Below, one piece after another: positions 9,043-17,842 of a stretch of DNA of 64,000 nucleotides. Where the stretch lies: positions 1 through 64,000 of the forward strand of contig NZ_JBLBVK010000048.1 in NCBI RefSeq assembly GCF_047314965.1. The letters run 5' to 3'. The DNA comes from JAVJUV01 sp047314965 (GTDB taxonomy: Bacteria; Pseudomonadota; Alphaproteobacteria; Rhodobacterales; Rhodobacteraceae). The first letter of the stretch is position 1. Each line of letters starts with the position of its first letter. The position numbers and the translations under genes were made by a program. The notes beneath the pieces are model-generated. The model ran no database searches. It was not told the origin of the DNA and was given only the letters and a program-made list of their open reading frames with translations.

Positions 9043-10136
9043 CAACCCACGTCGCTGAACTCACCCTCTCGCATTTCCGGTCCCACCGGAGAACCGCGCT
9101 CAGCCTCGATGCGCGCCCTGTAGCGATCTCGGGCCCGAACGGCGCAGGCAAGACGAACATCCTCGAAGCGGTCTCGCTCCTGTCGCCCGGCCGTGGTCTC
9201 CGCCGCGCGACTGCCGAGGAGCTGATCCGCCGACCCGAGGCGCTGGGCTGGAAGATCACCGCCGTCCTCTCGGGCGGGCACGAGGTCGAAACCTCCGCCA
9301 TGCCCGGCGAGCCGCGGGTGGTCAGGATCGACGGCAAGACCTGCCCGCAGGTCGCGCTCTCGCGCATCGCCCGGATCGTCTGGCTGGTTCCCTCCATGGA
9401 CCGGCTCTGGATCGAAGGCGCTGACAATCGCCGCCGGTTTCTGGACCGTATCACCCTCAGCTTCATCCCCGACCATGCCGAGGTCGTGCTGACCTATGAG
9501 AAGGCCATGCGCGAAAGGAACCGTCTCCTGAAGGACATGGTCCGCGACGCCCATTGGTACACCGCTCTCGAACGCCAGATGGCCGAGGCGGGCGAATCCG
9601 TCACCCGGAACCGTCACGCTGCGCTCTCGCGCCTCGCCGTCGCGCAGGATGGCGCAGAGACCGCCTTCCCGACGGCCGAATTGGCCCTGACCCATCCCGA
9701 CGGCGATCTGCCCGACTCCTCGGACAAGCTGGCCGCCGCGCTTGCGGACAATCGGCAGACGGATCTTCGCGCCGGTCGAACGCTCATCGGCCCGCACCGG
9801 GCGGATCTCTTCGCAACCTACACCGCAAAGGGCGTGCCCGCCGCCCAATGCTCCACCGGCGAGCAGAAGGCGCTTCTGATCAGCCTCGTTCTCACCAACG
9901 CCCGCGCGTTGGCCGAAGACACCGGCACGCCGCCCTTGATCCTTCTCGACGAGGTCGCCGCCCATCTCGACGCCGACAGGCGCGCCGCGCTCTACGACGA
10001 AATCTGCGCTCTTGGCGCACAGGCCTGGATGACGGGCACCGGGCCGGAACTGTTCGAAACTCTCGGAGACCGCGCGCAGCACCTGACCGTCCGTGAAACA
10101 GACGGAACCAGCATCGCGGAACGGACGCGTCTTTGA
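9039..10136 (+). CDS. recF: DNA replication and repair protein RecF
   Basis: A 365-residue SMC-like ATPase that helps load RecA at gaps through RecFOR. Walker A GPNGAGKTN (about residues 33-41), the ABC signature STGEQKALL and Walker B LILLDEVAAHLD are all present. It starts with GTG inside the dnaN stop codon. Length is normal. Confidence 0.97.
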   Translation: MTTHVAELTLSHFRSHRRTALSLDARPVAISGPNGAGKTNILEAVSLLSPGRGLRRATAEELIRRPEALGWKITAVLSGGHEVETSAMPGEPRVVRIDGKTCPQVALSRIARIVWLVPSMDRLWIEGADNRRRFLDRITLSFIPDHAEVVLTYEKAMRERNRLLKDMVRDAHWYTALERQMAEAGESVTRNRHAALSRLAVAQDGAETAFPTAELALTHPDGDLPDSSDKLAAALADNRQTDLRAGRTLIGPHRADLFATYTAKGVPAAQCSTGEQKALLISLVLTNARALAEDTGTPPLILLDEVAAHLDADRRAALYDEICALGAQAWMTGTGPELFETLGDRAQHLTVRETDGTSIAERTRL

Positions 10137-10279
10137 CTCGATCACGAGACTCAGGTTAACCTTCAGTCTGTCTCCGGGGCGAGGGGTGTCTGGGTTGTCA
10201 TGTGTCCGGAGCACATGAATGAACGAACACGAACATACTTTTTTTTCTGCTGGTTATATTGATCTCGAAGAGGGTCATC

Positions 10280-11086
10280 GTGCGGAAGAAACCATCGCTG
10301 AACAACGCGCAATCCGACGACGCGGTCGGTGACGTGCGACAGCTGGGTCACAACTGGGACAAGGCGCAGGAACCCGTGGCAGGATTGGCACGGGAGGCGC
10401 TTCGTCGGCTTGCAGGCCGGGATTGGGATACGCAGCCGGGCGCTTCGGCCACGCCCCAGGCACTGCGCGCCTTCGTCGATGCGATCCTCGCGGGTGACGC
10501 GACGAAGGGCATGGAGCTGATCCAGAAGCAGCGCACCGATGGCCGAAGCTATCAGCAGATCGCCGAGGCGCTCTTCGCCGAAGCCGCCCGCCACATCGGC
10601 GCCTCGTGGAGCGCCGACAGGCTGTCCCTCATCGACGTGACGGTGGGAACGTCGACACTCCTGCGGATCAACTCCATGACGCGACGCGCCTTCGGCCACC
10701 CTGCGGTGACTTCCGGCAACAGGATCGTGTTCGCCAGCCTTCCGAAACAGGGGCACACGCTCGGCCTGATCCTTGCGACCGAGGCGTTTCGCCAGAAAGG
10801 CATGGAGGTCGAGCTTCTGCTGGCCTGCGACCCCGACGAGATCGTCCGGGAGGTGCGGGCCTGCGGCAGCCGTCTCGTCGGCCTGACGGCGGGCAACCAT
10901 GACCGCCTTACGGACATTCTTGCGCTTGCCACCCGGCTGAAGGACTGCACCGATCCTCCGTCCATTATGGTCGGGGGGACTGCGGCATCGGAATGGTACG
11001 ACTACGTAGGCGAAGGCTTGGTCGACTGCATCGTTGAGTCGATCGATCAGGCGCTTTACTTTGCCGAAGGTCTCGATCTGGACTAG
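10280..11086 (+). CDS. Cobalamin/heme-binding-domain sensor-like protein (B12-binding fold, AerR/PpaA-AppA type)
   Basis: A 268-residue soluble protein whose C-terminal half (about 150-265) has the B12-binding fold of AerR/PpaA, CarH and the SCHIC domain of AppA. The histidine of the family (D/E)xHxxG motif is kept in GHTLG, but the acidic residue two positions before it is Q (KQGHTLG). The later MVGGTAAS matches the glycine segment near the lower ligand. The N-terminal part (35-130) is helical, with no DNA-binding motif recognised. The GTG at 10280 is chosen because GAAGAGGG lies five bases before it; the TTG at 10259 lacks this. Neighbours are recF and a VOC protein; no photosynthesis genes are in the window. 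Role unknown, probably signalling. Confidence 0.7.
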   Translation: MRKKPSLNNAQSDDAVGDVRQLGHNWDKAQEPVAGLAREALRRLAGRDWDTQPGASATPQALRAFVDAILAGDATKGMELIQKQRTDGRSYQQIAEALFAEAARHIGASWSADRLSLIDVTVGTSTLLRINSMTRRAFGHPAVTSGNRIVFASLPKQGHTLGLILATEAFRQKGMEVELLLACDPDEIVREVRACGSRLVGLTAGNHDRLTDILALATRLKDCTDPPSIMVGGTAASEWYDYVGEGLVDCIVESIDQALYFAEGLDLD

Positions 11087-11132
11087 GAGGGCCGTCATCC
11101 GCCGCAAGGCGAAGCGCCGAAAAGGAGCCACG

Positions 11133-11564
11133 ATGACACCCCAGCGCGTCAGCCTGATTACCCTCGGAACCGCAGACCTGAACCGGGCCCGGGAATTCTA
11201 CGCGGCGCTCGGCTGGCGGCCTGTCGACTCGCCCCCGGGTGTCGTGTTCTACAAGATGGATGGCATGGGGCTTGGCCTTTTCGGTCTCGACGATCTCGCC
11301 CGGGACCAGGGCCGACCTGATTCCGTTCTGGGCACCGGCGCGATGACACTCGCCCAGAACTTTCCGGACCGGCAGGCGGTGGATGCCGCATGGCAAGCGG
11401 CGATGCAGGCCGGCGCAACGGCGCTGAAAAGACCCGAGGAAGCGCCCTGGGGTGGTTATTCGGGTTACTGGGCCGATCCGGATGGCCACGTCTGGGAAAT
11501 CGCGCACAATCCTTTTTGGCCCATCGACAATGCCGGGCGTATCACGATACCTGACGAGGCATGA
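11133..11564 (+). CDS. VOC family (glyoxalase/bleomycin-resistance fold) protein
   Basis: A 143-residue single-unit VOC protein. The beta-alpha-beta-beta-beta repeat begins with RVSLITLGTADLNRAREFY and closes with GYWADPDGHVWEIAHNPFW, where glutamate and histidine positions could bind a metal. AAAGGAG lies five bases before the ATG, which fixes the start; in-frame codons upstream overlap the preceding gene. Such proteins include lyases, dioxygenases and drug-binding proteins, and the substrate cannot be named. Confidence 0.88.
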   Translation: MTPQRVSLITLGTADLNRAREFYAALGWRPVDSPPGVVFYKMDGMGLGLFGLDDLARDQGRPDSVLGTGAMTLAQNFPDRQAVDAAWQAAMQAGATALKRPEEAPWGGYSGYWADPDGHVWEIAHNPFWPIDNAGRITIPDEA

Positions 11565-11625
11565 AAACCTGCCGCTTGCGGAAATCCTACAGGCGGATCG
11601 CCGTGCCGGGGGCGCACAGACGCAG

Positions 11626-12246
11626 ATGACCATCACGCTGACCGACGCCGCTCTCTATGCAGGCGCTCTCTTCATCCTCTTTCTCACACCCGGCCCGGTC
11701 TGGGTCGCGCTGATCGCCCGCGCCATGTCCGGCGGTTTCCACGCCGCCTGGCCACTCGCGCTTGGCGTTGTCGTCGGTGATGTAATCTGGCCCCTGGTCG
11801 CTGTCCTGGGCGTTACCTGGATCGTGTCGGTTTTCGATGGCTTCATGATCGCGCTCCGCTGGATCGCCTGCCTGATGTTCCTTGGCATGGGCTGGCTGAT
11901 CATCCGGAACCGCGACGCCACGATCGCCACCGACAGCCGCCTGACGCGCCCGGGCATGTGGGCGGGCTTCATGGCGGGGGTCGTCGTCATCCTCGGTAAT
12001 CCGAAGGCGATCCTGTTCTACATGGGCGTCCTGCCGGGCTTCTTCGATCTGAGCTTGCTGACCTGGCCGGACATTGCAGCAATCTGCTTTCTCTCGATGA
12101 TTGTGCCGCTTCTGGGCAACCTTGTGCTGGCCAGGTTCGTCGGGCAGGCACGGCAGCTTCTGACCTCTCCAGAGGCGCTTCGGCGGACCAATGTAACGGC
12201 AGGTATCCTTCTGATCGCCGTCGGTCTCGTGATTCCCTTCACCTGA
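11626..12246 (+). CDS. LysE/RhtB family amino-acid exporter
   Basis: A 206-residue inner-membrane protein with about six hydrophobic helices. The opening helix with FLTPGPVWVALIARAMSGG and the later GNPKAILFYMGVLPGFF are LysE/RhtB hallmarks. The family exports lysine, threonine, homoserine lactones or other amino acids. The start chosen gives the standard length; the frame is open upstream into the VOC gene but those residues are not family-like. Confidence 0.9.
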   Translation: MTITLTDAALYAGALFILFLTPGPVWVALIARAMSGGFHAAWPLALGVVVGDVIWPLVAVLGVTWIVSVFDGFMIALRWIACLMFLGMGWLIIRNRDATIATDSRLTRPGMWAGFMAGVVVILGNPKAILFYMGVLPGFFDLSLLTWPDIAAICFLSMIVPLLGNLVLARFVGQARQLLTSPEALRRTNVTAGILLIAVGLVIPFT

Positions 12247-12349
12247 GAAATCGGCTCCGGCGGTCGCGCTTTCCGTTCGGGTGCCGAAACACGGTTCGCC
12301 GCCCGCGGGAGGCGAACCGCAAAAAACCACCAAATATTGTGTGTCGGGC

Positions 12350-12378
12350 GTGACAAACCCCTTGAAAACGCCTATATT
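12350..12378 (+). promoter_or_regulatory. Putative sigma-70-type promoter of gyrB
   Basis: -35 GTGACA (12350-12355), a 17-base spacer and -10 TATATT (12373-12378), with the gyrB ATG 28 bases further on and an AAGGAAG ribosome site between. Assigned by consensus only. Confidence 0.5.
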
Positions 12379-12406
12379 TTCCCCTGTCACAACAAGGAAG
12401 AACGGC

Positions 12407-14824
12407 ATGGCAGAGGCCGCAGCGGCGCCGGAAGAATATGGCGCGGATTCCATTAAGGTTCTCAAAGGCTTAGAGGCGGTCCGCAAGCGTCCCGGTATGT
12501 ATATCGGCGACACCGACGATGGGTCTGGCCTGCACCACATGGTCTACGAAGTCGTCGACAACGGCATCGACGAGGCTTTGGCTGGCCATGCCGACGCCGT
12601 AACGGTCACGATTCACGCCGATTCCAGTGTTTCGGTCAGCGACAACGGACGTGGCATTCCGGTCGATCTGCACGCCGAGGAAGGCGTTTCGGCGGCCGAG
12701 GTCATCATGACCCAGCTGCACGCAGGTGGTAAGTTCGACCAGAACTCCTACAAGGTCTCGGGCGGTCTGCACGGCGTGGGCGTCTCGGTTGTGAACGCGC
12801 TGTCCGAATGGCTTGAACTGCGCATCTGGCGTGGGGGCAAAGAGCATTTCGCCCGCTTCGAGCGCGGCGAGACGACAGAGCATCTGCGGGTCGTGGGCGA
12901 CGCCAACGGCCGGAAAGGCACCGAGGTGCGCTTTCTCGCCTCGACCGACACGTTCTCGAACCTCGAGTACAGCTTCAAGACGCTCGAGAACCGCCTTCGC
13001 GAACTGGCGTTCCTGAACTCCGGCGTCCGGATCCTCCTGCGCGACGAGCGCCCGGCCGAAGCCCTCGAGACCGAGTTCTTCTTCGAGGGCGGCGTCCGTG
13101 AATTCGTCCGTTATCTCGATCGCCACAAGCAGCCCATGATCGACGAGCCGATCTTCATCGAGGGCGAGCGTGAAGGTATCACCGTCGAGGTGGCCATGTG
13201 GTGGAACGACAGCTACCACGAGACGGTTCTGCCCTTCACCAACAACATCCCCCAGCGCGACGGCGGCACGCATCTCGCTGGTTTCCGGGGCGCGCTGACG
13301 CGTACGATCAACCTCTACGCGGGGTCGTCCGGCATCGCGAAAAAGGAAAAGATCAACTTCACCGGCGACGACGCCCGCGAAGGCCTGACCTGCGTTCTCT
13401 CCGTCAAGGTGCCCGACCCCAAGTTCTCGTCCCAGACCAAGGACAAGCTCGTCTCCTCCGAGGTGCGCCCGGCGGTCGAGGGTCTGATGAACGAAAAACT
13501 GGCTGAATGGTTCGAAGAGAATCCCGGCCCTGCCAAGATGATCGTCACCAAAATCGTCGAGGCCGCCCTTGCGCGCGAAGCGGCGCGGAAGGCCCGCGAG
13601 ATGACGCGGAAAAAATCCGCGCTCGACGTCGCCTCGCTGCCCGGCAAACTGGCCGATTGCCAGGAAAAGCGCCCCGAATTCCGCGAACTGTTCCTCGTCG
13701 AGGGCGACAGCGCAGGTGGCTCAGCCAAACAGGGCAGGGCCCGCGCCAACCAGGCCGTGCTCCCTCTGCGCGGCAAGATCCTCAATGTCGAACGCGCCCG
13801 CTTCGACCGGATGCTCTCCAGCCAGGAGATTGGTACGCTGATCACCGCGCTTGGCACCGGCATCGGGCGTGACGAGTTCGACATCTCGAAACTGCGCTAC
13901 CACAAGATCGTCATCATGACCGATGCCGACGTCGATGGGGCGCATATCCGCACGCTTCTGCTGACGTTCTTCTTCCGTCAGATGCCTCAGATCATCGAGG
14001 GTGGATATCTCTACATTGCCCAGCCGCCGCTCTACAAAGTCGCGCGCGGCAAGTCCGAGGTCTATCTCAAGGACCAGGTCGCGCTGGACGACTACCTGAT
14101 CCAGATGGGTGTCGAAGGCGCGGTGCTGCGCCTTGGCTCGGGCGAAGAGATCGTCGGGCAGGATCTCGGCCGCGTGGTCGAGGAAGCCCGCCAGGTGCGC
14201 CGCGTCCTCCAGGCCTTCCCGACGCACTACCCGCAAACCATCCTCGAACAGGCCGCCATCGCCGGCGCCTTCCGCCCGGGTCAGGTCGACGCCGATCTTC
14301 AGGGCACCGCCGACGCTGTCGCCCGACGCCTCGATCTTGTCGCGTTGGAGTACGAACGCGGATGGCACGGCCGGATCACGCAGGACCACGGCATTCGCCT
14401 GACGCGCGTTCTGCGCGGGGTCGAGGAAGTGCGCACGCTCGACGGACCGGTTCTCCGCTCGGGCGAAGCCCGGCGGCTCGGCGGCTATACGGACGCTCTG
14501 AACGAAGTCTACTCCCAGCCGGCAAAACTCGTCCGCCGGGACCGCGAGGTGCCTGTCTACGGCCCCCTCGGACTTCTGGCGACGATCCTTGACGAGGGTG
14601 AAAAGGGCCTAAGCCTCCAGCGGTACAAGGGTCTGGGCGAGATGAACCCCGACCAGCTCTGGGAAACGACGCTCGACCCCGAGGCGCGCACGCTCCTGCA
14701 GGTCAAGGTCGCGGATCTGGCCGAAGCCGACGACCTCTTCACCAAGCTGATGGGCGACGTCGTCGAACCTCGCCGAGAGTTCATCCAGCAGAACGCGCTC
14801 AGCGTGGAGAACCTCGATTTCTGA
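12407..14824 (+). CDS. gyrB: DNA gyrase subunit B
   Basis: An 805-residue ATPase subunit of gyrase. The GHKL ATP-binding region shows YEVVDNGIDEA and GGLHGVGVSVVNALS. The TOPRIM domain shows EGDSAGGSAKQ and MTDADVDGAHIRTLL, and the C-terminus ends with QRYKGLGEMNP and EPRREFIQQNAL. AAGGAAG lies seven bases before the ATG. A promoter-like pair precedes it, so it is probably transcribed on its own although it belongs to the dnaA-dnaN-recF-gyrB block. Confidence 0.98.
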   Translation: MAEAAAAPEEYGADSIKVLKGLEAVRKRPGMYIGDTDDGSGLHHMVYEVVDNGIDEALAGHADAVTVTIHADSSVSVSDNGRGIPVDLHAEEGVSAAEVIMTQLHAGGKFDQNSYKVSGGLHGVGVSVVNALSEWLELRIWRGGKEHFARFERGETTEHLRVVGDANGRKGTEVRFLASTDTFSNLEYSFKTLENRLRELAFLNSGVRILLRDERPAEALETEFFFEGGVREFVRYLDRHKQPMIDEPIFIEGEREGITVEVAMWWNDSYHETVLPFTNNIPQRDGGTHLAGFRGALTRTINLYAGSSGIAKKEKINFTGDDAREGLTCVLSVKVPDPKFSSQTKDKLVSSEVRPAVEGLMNEKLAEWFEENPGPAKMIVTKIVEAALAREAARKAREMTRKKSALDVASLPGKLADCQEKRPEFRELFLVEGDSAGGSAKQGRARANQAVLPLRGKILNVERARFDRMLSSQEIGTLITALGTGIGRDEFDISKLRYHKIVIMTDADVDGAHIRTLLLTFFFRQMPQIIEGGYLYIAQPPLYKVARGKSEVYLKDQVALDDYLIQMGVEGAVLRLGSGEEIVGQDLGRVVEEARQVRRVLQAFPTHYPQTILEQAAIAGAFRPGQVDADLQGTADAVARRLDLVALEYERGWHGRITQDHGIRLTRVLRGVEEVRTLDGPVLRSGEARRLGGYTDALNEVYSQPAKLVRRDREVPVYGPLGLLATILDEGEKGLSLQRYKGLGEMNPDQLWETTLDPEARTLLQVKVADLAEADDLFTKLMGDVVEPRREFIQQNALSVENLDF

Positions 14825-14988
14825 CGAGGCCGAGAGCGCCGACCCTGACTTGGTCAGAGGCTTCAAGGCGCTGACACCCGGACGCCACCGCGGTTTGATC
14901 CTGAGCCGCATCCAGGGCCAGCAATCCGCAACCCGTGCGGCTCCCATCGCAAAGGCCGCGCCAAAGAACCGTGAGGGCGGGGTTTGGA

Positions 14989-15900
14989 ATGGCCGCTGAT
15001 ATCCTCGGTATCGGAGAACCCCTGATCGAGATGGTCCGATTGCCCGATCCCATCGACGGGCGTCCCGCTTACGTGCAGGGCTTTGGTGGCGACACTTCGA
15101 CGGCGATCATCGCCGCCGCCCGGCAGGGCGCGAAAACCGGTTATCTGACCGCGGTTGGCGACGACATGTTCGGCGAGGCGATGCGCGCTCTTTGGACCCG
15201 AGAAGGCGTCGATCATGGCCACGTCTTGACGAAACCCGGCGATCCGACCGGCGTTTGTTTCATCGACCCGGACCCGGCTGGTCGGCGCTTCACCTATGCC
15301 AGGCGCGGGTCTGCGGCCAGCCTCTATAGCTCCGCTGATCTTCCCGAAGACGCCATCGCCGCCGCTAGGGTTCTCCACCTCTCCGGCATCACGCTGGCGA
15401 TCTCCGAGACGATGCGGGCAGCCGCGCTTCGAGCTTGCGAAATCGCGAAAGCGAACGACACTCTCGTTTCGCTCGACCTCAACCATCGCCCGCGCCTCTG
15501 GTCCGACGACCTCGCCCGCAAGGTTCTCTCAAGCGTTCCAGCCGATCTCGTCTTCCCCAGCGACGACGAGGCGGCGGTGCTGCACAGCCTCACCGATCCC
15601 GATGCGATCGCAGACCACTACCTCGGAAACGGTGCAAGGATCGTGGCCCTCAAACGCGGCGCGGCCGGCGCGCGCGTTGCGACACCCGACAGTCGCTTCG
15701 ACGTTCCGGCGGCCCCGGCCACGCCGGTCGACAGCGCCGGGGCAGGGGACAGCTTTGCCGGCTCCCTCCTCGCCTACTGGTTGGAAACCGGCGACCTCCG
15801 CCTCGCCGCCACCCGTGCCGCAAAAGTCGCTGCCGGCACCGTCAGCGGACTGGGCGCGGTGGAGCCGATCCCGGGACGAGCAGCCATCGTCGACGACTGA
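14989..15900 (+). CDS. kdgK: PfkB-family sugar kinase, probably 2-keto-3-deoxygluconate kinase
   Basis: A 303-residue ribokinase-like enzyme. The N-terminal GFGGDTSTAIIAAARQGA and the C-terminal anion hole and catalytic base VDSAGAGDSFAGSLLAYW (about residue 245) are intact PfkB signatures. The overall pattern (GEPLIEMVR start, RFTYARRGSAAS substrate loop) is closest to KDG kinase, which feeds the Entner-Doudoroff route. The ATG has GAGGGCGGGG upstream. No uronate or KDPG aldolase genes are adjacent, so the substrate is inferred only. Confidence 0.8.
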   Translation: MAADILGIGEPLIEMVRLPDPIDGRPAYVQGFGGDTSTAIIAAARQGAKTGYLTAVGDDMFGEAMRALWTREGVDHGHVLTKPGDPTGVCFIDPDPAGRRFTYARRGSAASLYSSADLPEDAIAAARVLHLSGITLAISETMRAAALRACEIAKANDTLVSLDLNHRPRLWSDDLARKVLSSVPADLVFPSDDEAAVLHSLTDPDAIADHYLGNGARIVALKRGAAGARVATPDSRFDVPAAPATPVDSAGAGDSFAGSLLAYWLETGDLRLAATRAAKVAAGTVSGLGAVEPIPGRAAIVDD

Positions 15901-15919
15901 ACACTCTCCGGATCAGCCT

Positions 15920-17455
15920 TCAATTCATCCAGGCCGCCCAGCCATCCTCATAGTACCTGACCAGCGGATGCGACAGGATCGTGTTGGGTTGAACATCCAG
16001 AGGACCCGAGTCCTCGGGAAACACCGTCATGGCCGTGAATGCCTCTTCGCTCAGGTATTTCAGGTCTTCCGGCAAACTCACGGGCTCCCGGAAACCCGCC
16101 TCTTGCGTGACCATCGTGAAACCCCAGTCGCCGAAGCTGGGAACATACGTGTGATAGGGCACAAACGTCAGCGCCTCTCCCGGCCGCGCCGGATTGCGCG
16201 TGCCGGCCCATGTGCGCACGACCGACCAGAATGCCTCGCGCGCGAAAACAGGCGACCCGGCCTGCGTCACCATCACCCCGCGTGGCGATAGCCTCTCCAT
16301 CAGCGGTGCATAGAACTCGCGCGAGTACAGCTTCGAGACCGCGAAATCCCTCGGATCAGGCAGATCCAGGATGATGACGTCGAACACCTCCGCGCTTTCT
16401 CGCGCGAACAGCCATGCATCCTGGTTCAGGATCGTCACCTTCGGATCGCTCAAGGACCGATCGTTCAGCGCAGCCAGTCCCGGCCGGTCCCGGAACAGTT
16501 CCGTCACGCGCGGGTCGAGGTCCACCAGCGTCACCCGCTCAACATCTGCCCAGCGCAGCACCTCACGCACAGCCATCCCGTCGCCGCCACCCAGGATCAG
16601 CACATCCGCCCGGCGCGGCGCGCGCGCCATTGCGGGGTGCACAAGGCTCTCGTGATAGCGATGCTCGTCCAGCGTATCGAACTGGATCGAGCCGTTCAGG
16701 AAAAGGCGGTAGCGGTCGCGCCAATGGGTCACGACGATCCGCTGATAGGGCGTCTCCTCGGCCAGGATCACGTCGTCCTCGAAGAAGGCGCGGTCAGCCA
16801 GCGACACGATCCGGTCCGACCAGATCAGCCCCGCCGCACAGGCCACCAGCCCGAACACCCAGGCCCCGCGCAACGCCCATCCGATCCGCTCCCGAAAAAG
16901 CCAGACCGAGATCCCCGCAACCAGCAGGTTCAACAGACCGAACGTCAGGCTCGCCGCCATCAGCCCCAACTGCGGCACGATCACCAGCGGAAACAGCACC
17001 GCCGCCACCAGCGCTCCCGCGTAATCCGCCGTCAGCACGCTCGATAACGTATGCGTCATTGCCTCCCGCTCAGTCAGGATCCGCGTGATGAGCGGGATCT
17101 CCAGTCCCGAAAGCGCCCCGATGGCGATAACCAGCGAGAACAGGATCGCGTGCAACCCATCCAGGTACCCATAGGCCAGGAACAGCACCGGCGCCGAGAA
17201 CCCGCCCACGATCCCCAGCAACACCTGGCTCAGCGTGAACCCCCGCTCCGGCACGCTCACGAAGCGCGACGCCCACGCCCCCAGCCCCATCGAGGTCATG
17301 AACACCCCGATCACCAGGCTGAACTGCGTCACCGAGTCCCCCAGCAGGTAACTCGACACAGCTCCCGCGATCAGCTCGTAAACCAGCCCCGCGACCGCGA
17401 CGACGAATGTCGCGGCCAGAAGCCAGATCGCCTGTGCGTCGCGGGCCCCGGTCAT
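15920..17455 (-). CDS. Membrane-fused spermidine-synthase-like aminopropyltransferase (SpeE2 type)
   Basis: A 511-residue protein: about seven hydrophobic helices (residues 10-215), then a soluble Rossmann domain of the spermidine synthase family (about 250-480). The SAM-type site reads LILGGGDGMAVREVLRW and VTLVDLDPRV; the catalytic-region acid lies in ILDLPDPRDFAVSKLYSREF, where classical SpeE has DxxDP. The aminopropyl donor would be decarboxylated SAM, but no SAM decarboxylase is nearby. Membrane-linked relatives (P. aeruginosa PA4774, SpeE2) are tied to surface spermidine. The ATG overlaps the DUF350 stop by four bases. It is last in the operon. The true acceptor is unknown. Confidence 0.82.
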   Translation of the reverse strand: MTGARDAQAIWLLAATFVVAVAGLVYELIAGAVSSYLLGDSVTQFSLVIGVFMTSMGLGAWASRFVSVPERGFTLSQVLLGIVGGFSAPVLFLAYGYLDGLHAILFSLVIAIGALSGLEIPLITRILTEREAMTHTLSSVLTADYAGALVAAVLFPLVIVPQLGLMAASLTFGLLNLLVAGISVWLFRERIGWALRGAWVFGLVACAAGLIWSDRIVSLADRAFFEDDVILAEETPYQRIVVTHWRDRYRLFLNGSIQFDTLDEHRYHESLVHPAMARAPRRADVLILGGGDGMAVREVLRWADVERVTLVDLDPRVTELFRDRPGLAALNDRSLSDPKVTILNQDAWLFARESAEVFDVIILDLPDPRDFAVSKLYSREFYAPLMERLSPRGVMVTQAGSPVFAREAFWSVVRTWAGTRNPARPGEALTFVPYHTYVPSFGDWGFTMVTQEAGFREPVSLPEDLKYLSEEAFTAMTVFPEDSGPLDVQPNTILSHPLVRYYEDGWAAWMN

Positions 17456-17673
17456 CAGCTCAGGATCACGGCCGCGATCAGGATCGAAACCGCGATGAAC
17501 AGGCACCCGATCAGCACCGCGATCGCCAGGTTCTGATCCTCCTCGATTTCCTGCCGCAGCGAAAACGGCGTGATCCATTCGATCAGCTTCCAGCAGATGC
17601 CCAGCAGCACCAGCCCCAGAAGCGTGTAGAAGATCGTCGCGACGACCTCCGCCAGCACTATCGCTTCAAACAT
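17455..17673 (-). CDS. DUF350 (YjfL/UPF0719) family small membrane protein
   Basis: A 72-residue protein with two strong hydrophobic helices (about 5-27 and 48-70) joined by an acidic loop RQEIEEDQNLAIA. The acidic, asparagine-containing loop at the second helix is typical of DUF350. The ATG follows GGAGAGAG; an in-frame extension upstream is not family-like. Its stop overlaps the synthase start (ATGA). DUF350 proteins are repeatedly found with SpeE-like, PspA-like and amidoligase genes in envelope-stress contexts. A channel-like or sensor role is only guessed. Confidence 0.85.
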   Translation of the reverse strand: MFEAIVLAEVVATIFYTLLGLVLLGICWKLIEWITPFSLRQEIEEDQNLAIAVLIGCLFIAVSILIAAVILS

Positions 17674-17683
17674 CTCTCTCTCC

Positions 17684-17842
17684 TCATTTGACACCGCCGC
17701 CAAGCCCATAGCCGCCGCCCGGCGACCCGACCCGCGTCGAAACCACGTTGCTGTTTTCGCCCCAGACGCCATTCACGCTCAGCGTCGCCGCCGTGCCCAC
17801 GATTGCGACCACAAGGATCACGAAGACGACCCGCACCACCAT
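17684..17842 (-). CDS. 52-residue single-helix membrane protein of the DUF4178/DUF350 operon
   Basis: A short frame from ATG (17842-17840) to TGA (17686-17684). It encodes MVVRVVFVILVVAIVGTAA at the N-terminus, one transmembrane helix or uncleaved signal anchor, then a polar, glycine-rich tail ending GGGYGLGGGVK. The start overlaps the stop of the upstream DUF4178 gene by one base (TGATG) and the stop is ten bases before the DUF350 ATG, exactly the spacing of coupled genes. Without it there would be an unexplained gap in an otherwise gapless operon. No known family recognised. Confidence 0.7.
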   Translation of the reverse strand: MVVRVVFVILVVAIVGTAATLSVNGVWGENSNVVSTRVGSPGGGYGLGGGVK

